64,000 nt of DNA from Planctomycetota bacterium (GTDB lineage Bacteria; Planctomycetota; Brocadiia; JAADGH01), in contig JAADGH010000078.1 in NCBI GenBank assembly GCA_013152475.1, forward strand, positions 1 through 64,000, given 5' to 3'. Positions 7,758-16,362 of this stretch are shown here, piece by piece (position 1 is the stretch's first letter; every line of letters begins with the position of its first letter). A program made the position numbers and the translations under genes. The notes under the pieces were generated by a model. That model was not told the origin of the DNA. It was given only the letters and a program-made list of their open reading frames with translations, and made no database searches.

Positions 7758-10700
7758 ATGAAAACCATGACCCGGCGGCAGCAATGGCAAACCCTACTTC
7801 AGGGCCGCAGGCGAATACATCACATGATGGAAAGATACACTGCCGCAATGACAGGCATCCTCATCCTGCTTACGGCACAGACCCTGCTGGCCCAGTTCCC
7901 GGTCGACGTGGCGACGCCGGGCTTCCGGGTTACGGTGGACGAGGGAGGATGGGTCCGGGTGTGGTATCGCGGCGTGCCGATTGTCACGGGCGAGAACTTC
8001 GACGTCTCGAAGCCGGGATGGAAGGGCAAGGTGTTTCCCGTGTGGACGTCACGCTGGGCGCCTCCCTATCGCGTTCGCATCGAGCGGCGCGAGGATGCCC
8101 GGACCATTGTGTTGACAGGGGACTGGAAGGGCGCGGCGTCCAACACGATCACCGTCGAGGTGCAGCCGGACCGCGTCCGGATCGAGAACCGCTACCGCAT
8201 CGCCGCCTCGAAAGAGGTCGGATACGTGATGACCGACTGTTTCCTAAGCCGAGACCTTCTCGACGGATGCCCCTACGAGGATGACGCCGGACACAAGGGA
8301 ACGCTCCGGGCGGCAGGCGGAGAGGGCATCCCCAATAGCGACCTCCATCGCGCGATCCTGACGACGCGGTTCGGCACGCTCACCATCGACATGTCCCATG
8401 AGCACACGGTCGGGGGGAAGAAGGGATCGCTGGGATGGGAGCTCCGGAACGTCTGCGACCGGACATGGGGGACAGAGGACCGGCGCTCCTTCAGCGTGCT
8501 GAACCTCCTCACGGTCAAGGAACCGGCCCTCATCGAAGGGCGAAGCGAATACGTCTTCACCTTCGATCCGGCCCCCGCGCTGGAGAAGGAGCTGGCCCAC
8601 CGGCGGGAAAGGCAGGAGACCGAGCGCCAGGCCCTGACCGCCGCACGGGAGAAGAAGCTTGCCGAGCGCCGCGCCCGCATCCAGGCGGCGGGCGGCATCG
8701 TCGTTGTGCCCCAGCCGCAGCGCATGGAACGGCTCGACGGCGAGTTTGTCGTAACGGACCAGACATGGATCGTCGTCGGGGATAGCGCCACGGACGTGGA
8801 CCGACGCGCGGCCGAGTTGCTCGCGGAAGAGCTTCGCGATTACCACCGAACCACCGTACCGGTCATCGGCCACAGCCAGGCGAAGGAAGGTGACGGACTC
8901 ATCGTCCTCGGCCGGTCCGACATCAACCCACTGGCGAAGTCCCTTCTCGCGGAATGGGGTCAACAGGTGACACAGAAGGACCCCGGGCCGGAGGGATACG
9001 TGTTGGAAGTTCGTCCGGGAAAGGTCATAGTGGCCGGGTCCGACGCGCGCGGCACATGGTACGGCGTGCAGGCGCTGGTGCAGCTTCTTCGGTGGCGGGA
9101 CGATCGCCTGACGATCCCCTGTGTCCGCATCCGCGACTGGCCTGCGTTCCGCAAGCGCGCAATGATGCTCACGCTCGGCGTACAGGAGCAGAAGCCCTTC
9201 CTCCTGACGACCCTCCGGCGCGCGCTGGCCCGTGTGCGGCTCAACATGGTCTTCATCGGCGGGGCGAGCCTGGGACGTGTCCAGTGGCCGAGCCATCCGG
9301 AGGTCGCCAGCGACCGGGCCTTCACCCCCGAGGACATCCGCGAGCTGGCCGACTTCGCCCGGGCGAACTTCATCGAACCCGTCCCCCACGTCCAGGGCTT
9401 CGGCCACACGGGCAACCTCTACAAGGTTCGCCCCGACCTGCTGATCGACAAGGAGCGATACAGCGCCTTCGACATTACCAACCCCAAGGCCCGGCAGTAT
9501 ATCTTCGACCTCTACAGCGACGCCATCAAGGCCTTCCGGCCGAAGCGGTATTTCCACGTCGGCTTCGACGAGGCGAAGGGCCTGGACAAGATCGCCAAGA
9601 CGCACAACGTGGCCGAGGTCGTCGCCGCGCACATCACCGCCGTCAGCAACTGGCTCGCAAAACGCAATCTCCGCATGGTCATGTGGGCGGACATGCTGCT
9701 CGACCGCGACACCTTCGGGAAGAGCTCCGCCGCCAACAGCAACAACCCATCCTACGGCAACGTCGAGACCGCGCCGGCGCTGGATCGAATCCCGAAGTCC
9801 GTCATCCTGGCCAACTGGTACTACGGCGGCGCCGAGGAGCACCCCGCGCTGAAATATCTCGCCGAGCGAGGCTTCACCGTCTTTCCCACCACATGGTTCA
9901 GCCCCCAGAACAACTTCAACTTCATCCGAAGCGCCCACCGGGACCAGCTCGATTGGGTATCGGGCAGCAGTTGGATGTACTGCGGGGCCACGAACCCCGG
10001 CATGATGAGCCTGCTCACGGGCGAGTATGCCTGGACCCCCGAGACGCCGACGCTGGAGGAACTGAACTACGAACCGACGGAGCTGCTGGCCACGTGGGTC
10101 AAGCCACCCCGGCCGTCGGATGTGCCGTGTGAGCAGACCCCCATCGACATTCGCGGCGCGATCAACCGCTGCGCCGCCGACGACGTGCCCGGCGATAATA
10201 CCGGCTGGCTCGACCTCGGCGCCGAGCACGACCTGTCCGCCGTGCCCTCGGGGCGAAAGCAGATGAAGCGGTATATCTTCGACCTCGTACCGCGCGGCAA
10301 GGGCGTAGGGTGCGTCCTCGTGCGCGGGCCGAAGTCGATGCTGCGCAACGTGCCTACGGCGGTGGAGGTGCCCGTGGGGCGCACGTGCGATTCACTTGTC
10401 TTCCTGCACACGGCGCACATCTACCAATACGGACCCCGGACATTGGGAAACTACACCATCGAGTACGAGGACGGTGAGACGGTGAGTGTCCCCGTTCGCA
10501 ACACCATCAACACCGGCCCTTGGCTGCGCGCGAAATACAAGCGGCACTTCGGCGACGAGCGGGCGAGCGGGTACTACATCGAGACCGAGCGCGCCTGGGT
10601 GGGCTACACTCTTGCGGGCGAAGAGGTGGACCTCGTCGCCTTCGAGTGGACCAACCCCCGGCCCGATGCGATGATTGCAAAGGTCAAGATCGAAGCGACC

Positions 10701-10796
10701 GATTCCCGCCGCGAGGTCGCCCTGGCCGTCTTCGCGGTGACGGCGGTGCGCATGAAGCCGCGCGCGGAGACGCCGCATGGAAGAGCGGCGGAGTGA
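7758..10796 (+). CDS. exported GH20-like beta-N-acetylhexosaminidase
   Basis: A protein of about 1012 residues. The start at 7758 has AAGGAG seven bases upstream and gives a long basic n-region, a hydrophobic signal (MTGILILLTAQTLLA) and AQFP at the cut. The N-terminal 270 residues are beta-rich and unassigned. The middle matches the GH20 N-domain (GIVVVPQPQRMERL; SDARGTWYGVQALVQLL) and then the TIM barrel (RDWPAFRKRAMML). The catalytic pair is Asp604-Glu605 in HVGFDEA. Enzymes of this type remove N-acetylhexosamine from glycans by substrate-assisted hydrolysis. The last 230 residues look like a beta-sandwich carbohydrate-binding module. Relatives with other sugar specificity are possible. 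No operon partner is evident; the 165 bp upstream hold no gene. Confidence 0.75.
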   Translation: MKTMTRRQQWQTLLQGRRRIHHMMERYTAAMTGILILLTAQTLLAQFPVDVATPGFRVTVDEGGWVRVWYRGVPIVTGENFDVSKPGWKGKVFPVWTSRWAPPYRVRIERREDARTIVLTGDWKGAASNTITVEVQPDRVRIENRYRIAASKEVGYVMTDCFLSRDLLDGCPYEDDAGHKGTLRAAGGEGIPNSDLHRAILTTRFGTLTIDMSHEHTVGGKKGSLGWELRNVCDRTWGTEDRRSFSVLNLLTVKEPALIEGRSEYVFTFDPAPALEKELAHRRERQETERQALTAAREKKLAERRARIQAAGGIVVVPQPQRMERLDGEFVVTDQTWIVVGDSATDVDRRAAELLAEELRDYHRTTVPVIGHSQAKEGDGLIVLGRSDINPLAKSLLAEWGQQVTQKDPGPEGYVLEVRPGKVIVAGSDARGTWYGVQALVQLLRWRDDRLTIPCVRIRDWPAFRKRAMMLTLGVQEQKPFLLTTLRRALARVRLNMVFIGGASLGRVQWPSHPEVASDRAFTPEDIRELADFARANFIEPVPHVQGFGHTGNLYKVRPDLLIDKERYSAFDITNPKARQYIFDLYSDAIKAFRPKRYFHVGFDEAKGLDKIAKTHNVAEVVAAHITAVSNWLAKRNLRMVMWADMLLDRDTFGKSSAANSNNPSYGNVETAPALDRIPKSVILANWYYGGAEEHPALKYLAERGFTVFPTTWFSPQNNFNFIRSAHRDQLDWVSGSSWMYCGATNPGMMSLLTGEYAWTPETPTLEELNYEPTELLATWVKPPRPSDVPCEQTPIDIRGAINRCAADDVPGDNTGWLDLGAEHDLSAVPSGRKQMKRYIFDLVPRGKGVGCVLVRGPKSMLRNVPTAVEVPVGRTCDSLVFLHTAHIYQYGPRTLGNYTIEYEDGETVSVPVRNTINTGPWLRAKYKRHFGDERASGYYIETERAWVGYTLAGEEVDLVAFEWTNPRPDAMIAKVKIEATDSRREVALAVFAVTAVRMKPRAETPHGRAAE

Positions 10797-10888
10797 ACCA
10801 TTAAATCTTCTCGGCAATCACGGCGCCGTGTGCACTTTCTCTCCCGCGTCCTGATGGGCCTCCCGTTTGAGACCGGGTGAGGACCATC

Positions 10889-10916
10889 TTGATTTCGCCT
10901 GACAAGATGGTATAAA
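10889..10916 (+). promoter_or_regulatory. sigma-70 promoter of the RND efflux genes
   Basis: TTGATT (10889-10894), a 16-bp spacer and TATAAA (10911-10916). It is placed about 80 bp upstream of the adaptor start. A single site for both efflux genes is likely, as the pump gene has no comparable promoter of its own. Confidence 0.5.
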
Positions 10917-10993
10917 ATCCCCGGCAATGTGAAGAGATTTGCATGTTACCTACTTGTCCGGCTCGGCAGGGCCATTGTCGCAAGGAACCGGCC

Positions 10994-12163
10994 ATGAACG
11001 CAAACACGCACAGGATAGCGCAGCCTCTATGGGCCATGCTCTCGGCCCTCGTCATTCTTGGGGGGTGTGGCCGGCCGCCGGCAACGGAAGCGCCCCCGCC
11101 GCCGGAGGTCACCGTGGCCAGGCCGATCCGGAAGGATATCGTCACGTACGACGAGTTTACGGGGCGAACCGCCGCCATCGAATCGGTGGAGGTGAGGGCC
11201 CGCGTTCGGGGATTTCTCCAGAGCATCAAATTCAAGGAAAGCGCCGAGGTGAAGAAGGGGGACCTGCTTTTTGTCATCGACCCGTCCGAATTCGAGGCGC
11301 AGCGCGACAAGGCGAAGGCGCAGCTGGCCTCCTGCGAAGCGGAACTGGTCAAGGCCCAGATGGACCTTGATCGCGCCAAGTATTCCGCGAAGCAAGGCGT
11401 CGCCTCGAAACAGGACCTGACGGACTCTACTGCGGCTCGCGACATGGCCAAGGCGGCTGTGAAGTCGGCCCAAGCCGCCCTGCGGGAAGCGGAGCTGCAG
11501 CTCGGGTACACACAAATCCATTCCCCCATCGACGGCCGGGCCGGCCGGGCCATCGTGACGGTGGGCAACCTTGTGGGCGCGAGCGAGAACACGCTGCTGA
11601 CAACGGTGGTGAAGATGAACCCGATCTATGTCTATTTCGACGTCAGCGAGAACCTCCTGCTCCGGGCGCTGGAGAAACGCCCGATGCGGGAACGGCGAGA
11701 CCCCGACCAGATCGCCTTCCTCGGGCTGAGTCATCAGAAGGACTTTCCGTTCAAGGGCGAGCTGGACTACATCGACAATACCGTCGATCCCACCACGGGC
11801 ACCATCGAGGTCCGCGGCCTGTTTCCGAACGACAAAGAAAAGCTCTTCCCCGGCCTGTTTGCCCGCGTCCGTGTTCCCTGGGAGACCGTGAAGAATGCCG
11901 TGCTGGTGAAGGAGTGCGCCATCGGATCGGACCTCGGTGGCAAGTACGTGCTGACGGTGAACGACAAGAACGTGGTCGAGCATCGTCCGGTGGAGGTGGG
12001 TTCGCAGGTGGGAGACATGCGTGTGATCAAGAGCGGGTTGAGGCCTGAGGAGCGGTACATCGTGGAGGGCCTGCAGCGCGCACGCCCGGGCCTGCCGGTG
12101 ACCCCGAAAACGATGCCTGCCGAAGCGCCGCCGGAAGGCGGAGAAAAAGGCGCCAAGGGGTAG
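10994..12163 (+). CDS. RND efflux periplasmic adaptor lipoprotein (MexA/AcrA type)
   Basis: A 389-residue membrane-fusion protein. A lipoprotein signal ends in ILGGC with acylated Cys25, then a Pro-rich linker. The lipoyl-like half-motifs (VRARVRGFLQSI and YTQIHSPIDGRAGR) flank a long alpha-hairpin rich in Ala, Lys and Glu (residues about 100-170). The beta-barrel and membrane-proximal domains follow (DPTTGTIEVRGLFPN; LFPGLFARVRVPW). It would link the inner-membrane pump to an outer-membrane channel; no TolC homologue is in the window. The start at 10994 follows AAGGA. The pump gene begins 179 bp downstream, separated by a palindromic repeat. Confidence 0.93.
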   Translation: MNANTHRIAQPLWAMLSALVILGGCGRPPATEAPPPPEVTVARPIRKDIVTYDEFTGRTAAIESVEVRARVRGFLQSIKFKESAEVKKGDLLFVIDPSEFEAQRDKAKAQLASCEAELVKAQMDLDRAKYSAKQGVASKQDLTDSTAARDMAKAAVKSAQAALREAELQLGYTQIHSPIDGRAGRAIVTVGNLVGASENTLLTTVVKMNPIYVYFDVSENLLLRALEKRPMRERRDPDQIAFLGLSHQKDFPFKGELDYIDNTVDPTTGTIEVRGLFPNDKEKLFPGLFARVRVPWETVKNAVLVKECAIGSDLGGKYVLTVNDKNVVEHRPVEVGSQVGDMRVIKSGLRPEERYIVEGLQRARPGLPVTPKTMPAEAPPEGGEKGAKG

Positions 12164-12188
12164 CCCGTGCGGCCCGTCGAATTGAGGG

Positions 12189-12316
12189 AACCATTTAGCC
12201 AAGTGTTGTCACTCCCGCGAAAGCGGAAATCCAGGCCCTCGACCACTCGTGGATTCCCGCGTACGCGGGAATGACGAGAGGCCGAATATCGGGTCGCCAC
12301 ACTTGGCTAAAGGGTT
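12189..12316. repeat. 128-bp palindromic REP/MITE-like element
   Basis: The ends are near-perfect inverted copies: AACCATTTAGCCAAGTG (12189-12205) and CACTTGGCTAAAGGGTT (12300-12316). Inside are two inverted copies of a bacterial interspersed palindrome, one around CTCCCGCGAAAGCGG (12212-12226) and one TTCCCGCGTACGCGGGAA (about 12253-12270). It has no reading frame. It sits between the efflux adaptor and pump genes, so it is transcribed with them and would form a strong RNA hairpin. The sequence AACCATTTAGCCAA occurs again at 21569. Confidence 0.75.
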
Positions 12317-12342
12317 ACGAATCGAAAATCAGGAGCACATAG

Positions 12343-15300
12343 TTGTCTCGCTTCTTCATCAATCGTCCCATTTTTGCCTCGGTTATTTCGATCGTGATTG
12401 TGCTCGTCGGCGCGATCACGATACCGACCCTGCCCGTGGAGAACGTGCCGAACGTCACCCCCCCGACCGTCCAGGTCTCGGCATCCTATCCCGGCGCCAA
12501 CGCGCAGGTGGTGGCGGAGACCGTGACGACGCCGATCGAGGAGCAGATCAACGGCGTCGATGGGATGATGTATATGTCCTCCAAGAGCTCCAACGACGGC
12601 TCCATGAATCTGACGGTCACGTTCGAGGTGGGCACGGATATCGACATGGCCACCGTTCTGGTTCAGAATCGTGCGGCCCGCGCCCAGCCGAAACTGCCGG
12701 AGGACGTGAAGCGCGAAGGGGTGACTGTGGAAAAGCAGTCCACAGAGATTACCCTGATGGTCAACCTGATCTCCCCCAAGAGAACCTTCAACGAAATCTA
12801 CCTCAGCAACTACGCCACGATGCGCATCAAAGACGTGCTGACCCGCGTCCCCGGCGTGGGCAACGTGCGCATCTTCGGGGCCATGGACTACAGCATGCGG
12901 ATCTGGCTCGACCCGGACAAACTGGCTGCGCGCGACCTCACCACCCTGGATGTCGTGAGCGCCATCGAGGAGCAGAATGTTCAGGTCGCCGCCGGCCAGA
13001 TCGGCGCCGAGCCCGCCCCGAAGGGCCAGGTCTTCCAGTACACCGTGAAGGCCGCCGGCCGGCTGGTCGAGGTGAGTCAGTTCGAGAACATCATCGTCAA
13101 GGTCGGCAAGGACGGACGGACGGTCCGGGTGAAGGATGTCGCCCGGGTCGAGCTGGGTTCGCAGGACTACTCGGGCTACGTGGAGTTTGATGGGTCGCCC
13201 TCGGTGGCCATCGCCGTCTATCAGCAGCCGGGGGCCAACGCCCTCTCGGTCGCCGGGAAGGTCCAGGAGGAGATGGGGCGCTTGGCGAAGGGCTTCCCCG
13301 AGGACATGCAATACGCCATCGCCTTCAACCCGACCCGGTTCATCACGGCGTCGATCCGCGAGGTGGTTCAAACCCTGTTGGTGGCGGTGATGCTGGTCGT
13401 CCTGATTACCTACATTTTCCTTCAGGACTGGCGGACCACGATGATTCCGTCGATCACCATACCCGTCTCGCTCGTCGGCACCTTTGCCGTGATGATGGCG
13501 CTCGGGCTGTCCATCAATACCCTGACCCTCTTCGGCCTGGTGCTGGCGATCGGGATTGTGGTGGACGACTCCATTGTGGTGGTCGAGAACACGATGCGGA
13601 TCCTCGACGAGACGCACCTCCCCGCGAAGGAAGCCACCATCAAGGCCATGCAGCAGGTCACCGGCCCGGTGATCGCCACGACCATGGTCCTGCTGGCCGT
13701 GTTCGTGCCGACGGCGATGATGCCCGGCATCACCGGCCGGCTCTACCAGCAGTTCGCCCTGACCATCTCGACGGCGACGGTCTTCTCGTCCATCAACGCG
13801 CTCACCCTCTCCCCCGCGTTGTGCGGTCTCCTCCTGCGGCCCACACCGGAAAGGCGCGTTTGGTTCTTTCGCGGCTTCAACTGGCTCTTCGATCACAGCA
13901 CGAACGGCTACATGCGGCTGGTCACGCTCATGGTGCGCCGCACCGTGGTGGTCATGCTCGTGTTTGCGGCGCTGCTCGGCTTGACGTGGGTGAACCTGAA
14001 GGCGATCCCGTCGGGCTTTCTGCCCGACGAGGACCAGGGCTACTTCTTCGTCAACGTCCTGCTTCCCGAGGGCGCGTCGCTCCAGCGGACAAGGAAGGTC
14101 CTGGATCGTGCCGGAAAGATTCTCAAGACGACCCCCGGCGTCGCCCACGTGATCACCGTCGGGGGCTACTCCATACTCGAAGGGATCAGCTCCCCGAACA
14201 CGGGCTGCTTTTTTGTGCCACTCGATCCGTGGGACGAGCGCCCCGGCCGGGAGCTGCATCTGGAGGGCATTGTCGGCAGCGTGCAGAGGCGCCTGGCCGG
14301 GATCGAGGAGGCCTGGGCCTTCGCCTTCGGGCCGCCGCCGATCATGGGACTGGGCTCCGCCACGGGGTTCGAGTTCCAGTTGCAGGACCGCGGCGGGGCG
14401 GGGGTGGTCCTCCTGGAGACCGTCGCCAACGACCTGGCCCACGCCGCCACGGCCGATCCCGTGCTGGCGCGCATGAACAATAGCTTCCGCGCCAACGTGC
14501 CGCAGTTCTATCTCGATGTGGACCGCGTGAGGGCCAAGAAGTACGGCGTGCCTCTCAACTCGGTCTTCGGCACACTGCAGGCCTTCCTCGGCTCGCTCTA
14601 CGTCAACGACTTTACCCTCTTCGGCTACAACTACCGCGTGATCGTCCAGGCGGACAGCCCCTACCGCTGCCGGGTGGACGATATCAACCGGCTTCAGGTG
14701 CGCAACCACGATGGACGCATGATCCCGCTCCGTTCCCTGCTCACCGTCCAGGATACCGTTGGCCCACAGACCGTTACCCGATACAATCTGTATCCATCGG
14801 CCTCCATCACAGGACAAACCGCGCCCGGGTACAGCTCCGGACAGGGGATCGCCGAGATGGAGCGGCTGGCCAGGCAGACGCTGCCGCCCTCGATGGGTTA
14901 CGAATGGACAGGGGTAGCCTATGAACAGGTCAAGGCGGGGAACCTTGCGCCGCTCATCTTCCTGCTGGCGCTGGTGTTCGTGTTTCTCTTTCTCGCCGCG
15001 CAGTACGAGAGCTGGTCCACCCCTTTGGCCGTGATCCTGTCCGTGCCGGTGGCCGTCCTCGGCGCGCTCTTGGCCACATGGATACGGTCGCTGGATAACA
15101 ACATCTACACGCAGATCGGGCTGGTTCTGCTGATCGGTCTGGCCAGCAAGTATGCAATCCTGATCGTGGAGTTTGCAAAGCAGCGCCACGAGCAGGGTCG
15201 ATCCATCCCCGACGCCGCCATCGAGGCGTCGCGCCTTCGGTTTCGGCCCCTGCTGATGACGGCCTTTTCCTTCGTCTTCGGTGTCATGCCCCTGGTCATT

Positions 15301-15483
15301 GCCAGCGGCGCCGGGGCCTCCGCCCGGCGCTCCCTCGGCACCGCCGTCTTCGCCGGGACCCTCTTTGCCGCCATCCTCGGGGTGCTCTTTGTCCCTGTCC
15401 TCTACGTTGTGGTCCAGAAGTTGAGTGAGCGCGTGCGCGGCGTCGGCAAGCCGGAGGCCAAGCCCGAGCCCCCTGCAAACTGA
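12343..15483 (+). CDS. RND efflux pump, hydrophobe/amphiphile family (AcrB/MexB type)
   Basis: A 1046-residue inner-membrane proton antiporter of usual AcrB length. The N-terminus is typical (SRFFINRPIFASVISIVIVLVGA, shown in part). Two sets of membrane helices flank two large periplasmic loops. The proton-relay aspartates are Asp408-Asp409 in GIVVDDSIVVVEN. A Lys in the second half (LASKYAILIVEFAK) matches the relay lysine. It starts with TTG, supported by AGGAG at 12331-12335 and no better ATG nearby. It works with the lipoprotein adaptor upstream to expel lipophilic drugs or metabolites. The glycine/proline-rich porter motifs and length give no sign of truncation. Confidence 0.97.
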   Translation: MSRFFINRPIFASVISIVIVLVGAITIPTLPVENVPNVTPPTVQVSASYPGANAQVVAETVTTPIEEQINGVDGMMYMSSKSSNDGSMNLTVTFEVGTDIDMATVLVQNRAARAQPKLPEDVKREGVTVEKQSTEITLMVNLISPKRTFNEIYLSNYATMRIKDVLTRVPGVGNVRIFGAMDYSMRIWLDPDKLAARDLTTLDVVSAIEEQNVQVAAGQIGAEPAPKGQVFQYTVKAAGRLVEVSQFENIIVKVGKDGRTVRVKDVARVELGSQDYSGYVEFDGSPSVAIAVYQQPGANALSVAGKVQEEMGRLAKGFPEDMQYAIAFNPTRFITASIREVVQTLLVAVMLVVLITYIFLQDWRTTMIPSITIPVSLVGTFAVMMALGLSINTLTLFGLVLAIGIVVDDSIVVVENTMRILDETHLPAKEATIKAMQQVTGPVIATTMVLLAVFVPTAMMPGITGRLYQQFALTISTATVFSSINALTLSPALCGLLLRPTPERRVWFFRGFNWLFDHSTNGYMRLVTLMVRRTVVVMLVFAALLGLTWVNLKAIPSGFLPDEDQGYFFVNVLLPEGASLQRTRKVLDRAGKILKTTPGVAHVITVGGYSILEGISSPNTGCFFVPLDPWDERPGRELHLEGIVGSVQRRLAGIEEAWAFAFGPPPIMGLGSATGFEFQLQDRGGAGVVLLETVANDLAHAATADPVLARMNNSFRANVPQFYLDVDRVRAKKYGVPLNSVFGTLQAFLGSLYVNDFTLFGYNYRVIVQADSPYRCRVDDINRLQVRNHDGRMIPLRSLLTVQDTVGPQTVTRYNLYPSASITGQTAPGYSSGQGIAEMERLARQTLPPSMGYEWTGVAYEQVKAGNLAPLIFLLALVFVFLFLAAQYESWSTPLAVILSVPVAVLGALLATWIRSLDNNIYTQIGLVLLIGLASKYAILIVEFAKQRHEQGRSIPDAAIEASRLRFRPLLMTAFSFVFGVMPLVIASGAGASARRSLGTAVFAGTLFAAILGVLFVPVLYVVVQKLSERVRGVGKPEAKPEPPAN

Positions 15484-15643
15484 AACGTGATGGGGAAAGC
15501 CAGGGACCCTCGACAGAGAACTGTCTTGCTGTGCCGCGTCGCGGCGTCGGAATATCTTTCATTTCAGCCGGTCCCTGCATATGCCACGGTATGGATTCCT
15601 GAAGAGGAACGTTTCGAGAGGGGAATTGGGCAATGGATTTTCG

Positions 15644-15673
15644 TTGAACGTACCAGACCGGATATGCTATAGT
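15644..15673 (+). promoter_or_regulatory. sigma-70 promoter upstream of the fluoride riboswitch
   Basis: TTGAAC (15644-15649), an 18-bp spacer and TATAGT (15668-15673). Transcription would start near 15680, about 14 bases before the aptamer. The placement is ideal for riboswitch-controlled transcription. Confidence 0.55.
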
Positions 15674-15693
15674 CTGTGTGAGAGGGCGTAGAG

Positions 15694-15770
15694 AGGGGAT
15701 GGAGTCCCCCCATGTCAAGTGTCCGAAACTCGGGCTGATGACTCCTGCCGCAAAGCCAGTCGGCAGGAGT
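15694..15770 (+). promoter_or_regulatory. fluoride riboswitch (crcB motif) with expression platform
   Basis: The aptamer spans 15694-15750. GGGGATGGAGTCCCC holds the GGGG/CCCC stem, and GGAGTC pairs with GACTCC in the hallmark CTGATGACTCCTGC (15735-15748). The middle hairpin is CCGA-AAC-TCGG. This matches the Bacillus cereus and Thermotoga fluoride riboswitches in layout and conserved bases. ACTCCTGCCG (15741-15750) pairs perfectly with CGGCAGGAGT (15761-15770). CGGCAGG (15761-15767) can instead pair with CCTGCCG (15791-15797), which would break the terminator. These are mutually exclusive folds, as expected for a transcriptional switch. Confidence 0.88.
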
Positions 15771-15788
15771 TGATAATCCGTATGTTGA

Positions 15789-15813
15789 GCCCTGCCGAAA
15801 GGCGGGTTTTTTT
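15789..15813 (+). terminator. intrinsic terminator of the fluoride riboswitch
   Basis: CCTGCC-GAAA-GGCGGG (one G-U pair in the stem) followed by seven T residues (15807-15813). It lies 40 bp upstream of the TPR gene, and its left arm overlaps the alternative pairing partner of the riboswitch. Confidence 0.8.
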
Positions 15814-15852
15814 ATTGCCTCGGCGCCCGGACGGAAGCTGGAGCTGAAAGAC

Positions 15853-16185
15853 ATGGGATTGGGGAAAAAGAAGCGCGTAAAGGACAAAGAAGAGCGCCGG
15901 GAAGATGCGCTTCGACCAAGTTCGTATCTTGGGTACAACCATGATGCGCTTGCGGTCTACTTTGTCGGCTGCAAGGCTTACGCACCTGCCGAATCCGAGT
16001 TTCGGCGCGCGATCTGGCTCAATCCGTTCGAGGCCAAGTTCAAGGCCCATCTTGCCCTTTGCCTTCTTGAACAGAACCGTGTGGCCGAGGCCCGGGACTG
16101 GATCGCGCAGGCCACGGAGCAATCGCCGGATGACGAGGAGTGTCGGCGAATCCGCAAACTGGTCCAAGCCGGAAAGGCGGTTTAA
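15853..16185 (+). CDS. small TPR-like protein under fluoride riboswitch control
   Basis: A 110-residue soluble protein. A basic, charged N-terminus (GLGKKKRVKDKEERRED) is followed by two TPR-like helix pairs: NHDALAVYFVGCKAYAPAES with FRRAIWLNPFEAKFKAHLAL, and LEQNRVAEARDWIAQATEQ with DDEECRRIRKLV. TPR repeats mediate protein contacts. No signal or membrane segment is seen. It is the first gene after the fluoride riboswitch and terminator, so fluoride should raise its expression. Fluoride switches normally control CrcB/Fluc exporters or eriC-type antiporters, and this is neither. No transporter follows in the same direction within the next gene. Confidence 0.7.
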   Translation: MGLGKKKRVKDKEERREDALRPSSYLGYNHDALAVYFVGCKAYAPAESEFRRAIWLNPFEAKFKAHLALCLLEQNRVAEARDWIAQATEQSPDDEECRRIRKLVQAGKAV

Positions 16186-16362
16186 AGAATGCGCCGAGAA
16201 TATGCCGCGATATGCGATGAAGCACGACGCCGTCCGACGGGCCCTTGTCAATTCAGGATGCCTACTTTCGGGCGATCGTGCATATTGTAGGGGGGAAAGA
16301 CGCCGATCTTCCTCAGGAAGGAACACCGGGGGAGGATGCGTTCGATCAAGTAGGCGGGAGCC

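Noticed and set aside
4992-7790. Open frame of about 930 codons opposite the histidine kinase and response regulator
   Set aside because: It covers two well-supported plus-strand genes, shows no domain, and its composition is that of an antisense shadow.
12307-15189. Open frame of about 960 codons on the minus strand opposite the RND pump
   Set aside because: It mirrors the high-GC third-codon bias of the real pump gene, has His/Arg/Gly-rich composition without motifs, and has no ribosome site. It is a shadow frame.
16186-16362. Extra small gene between the TPR and DUF6062 genes
   Set aside because: Short frames there have no ribosome site or motif; the stretch is under 180 bp.
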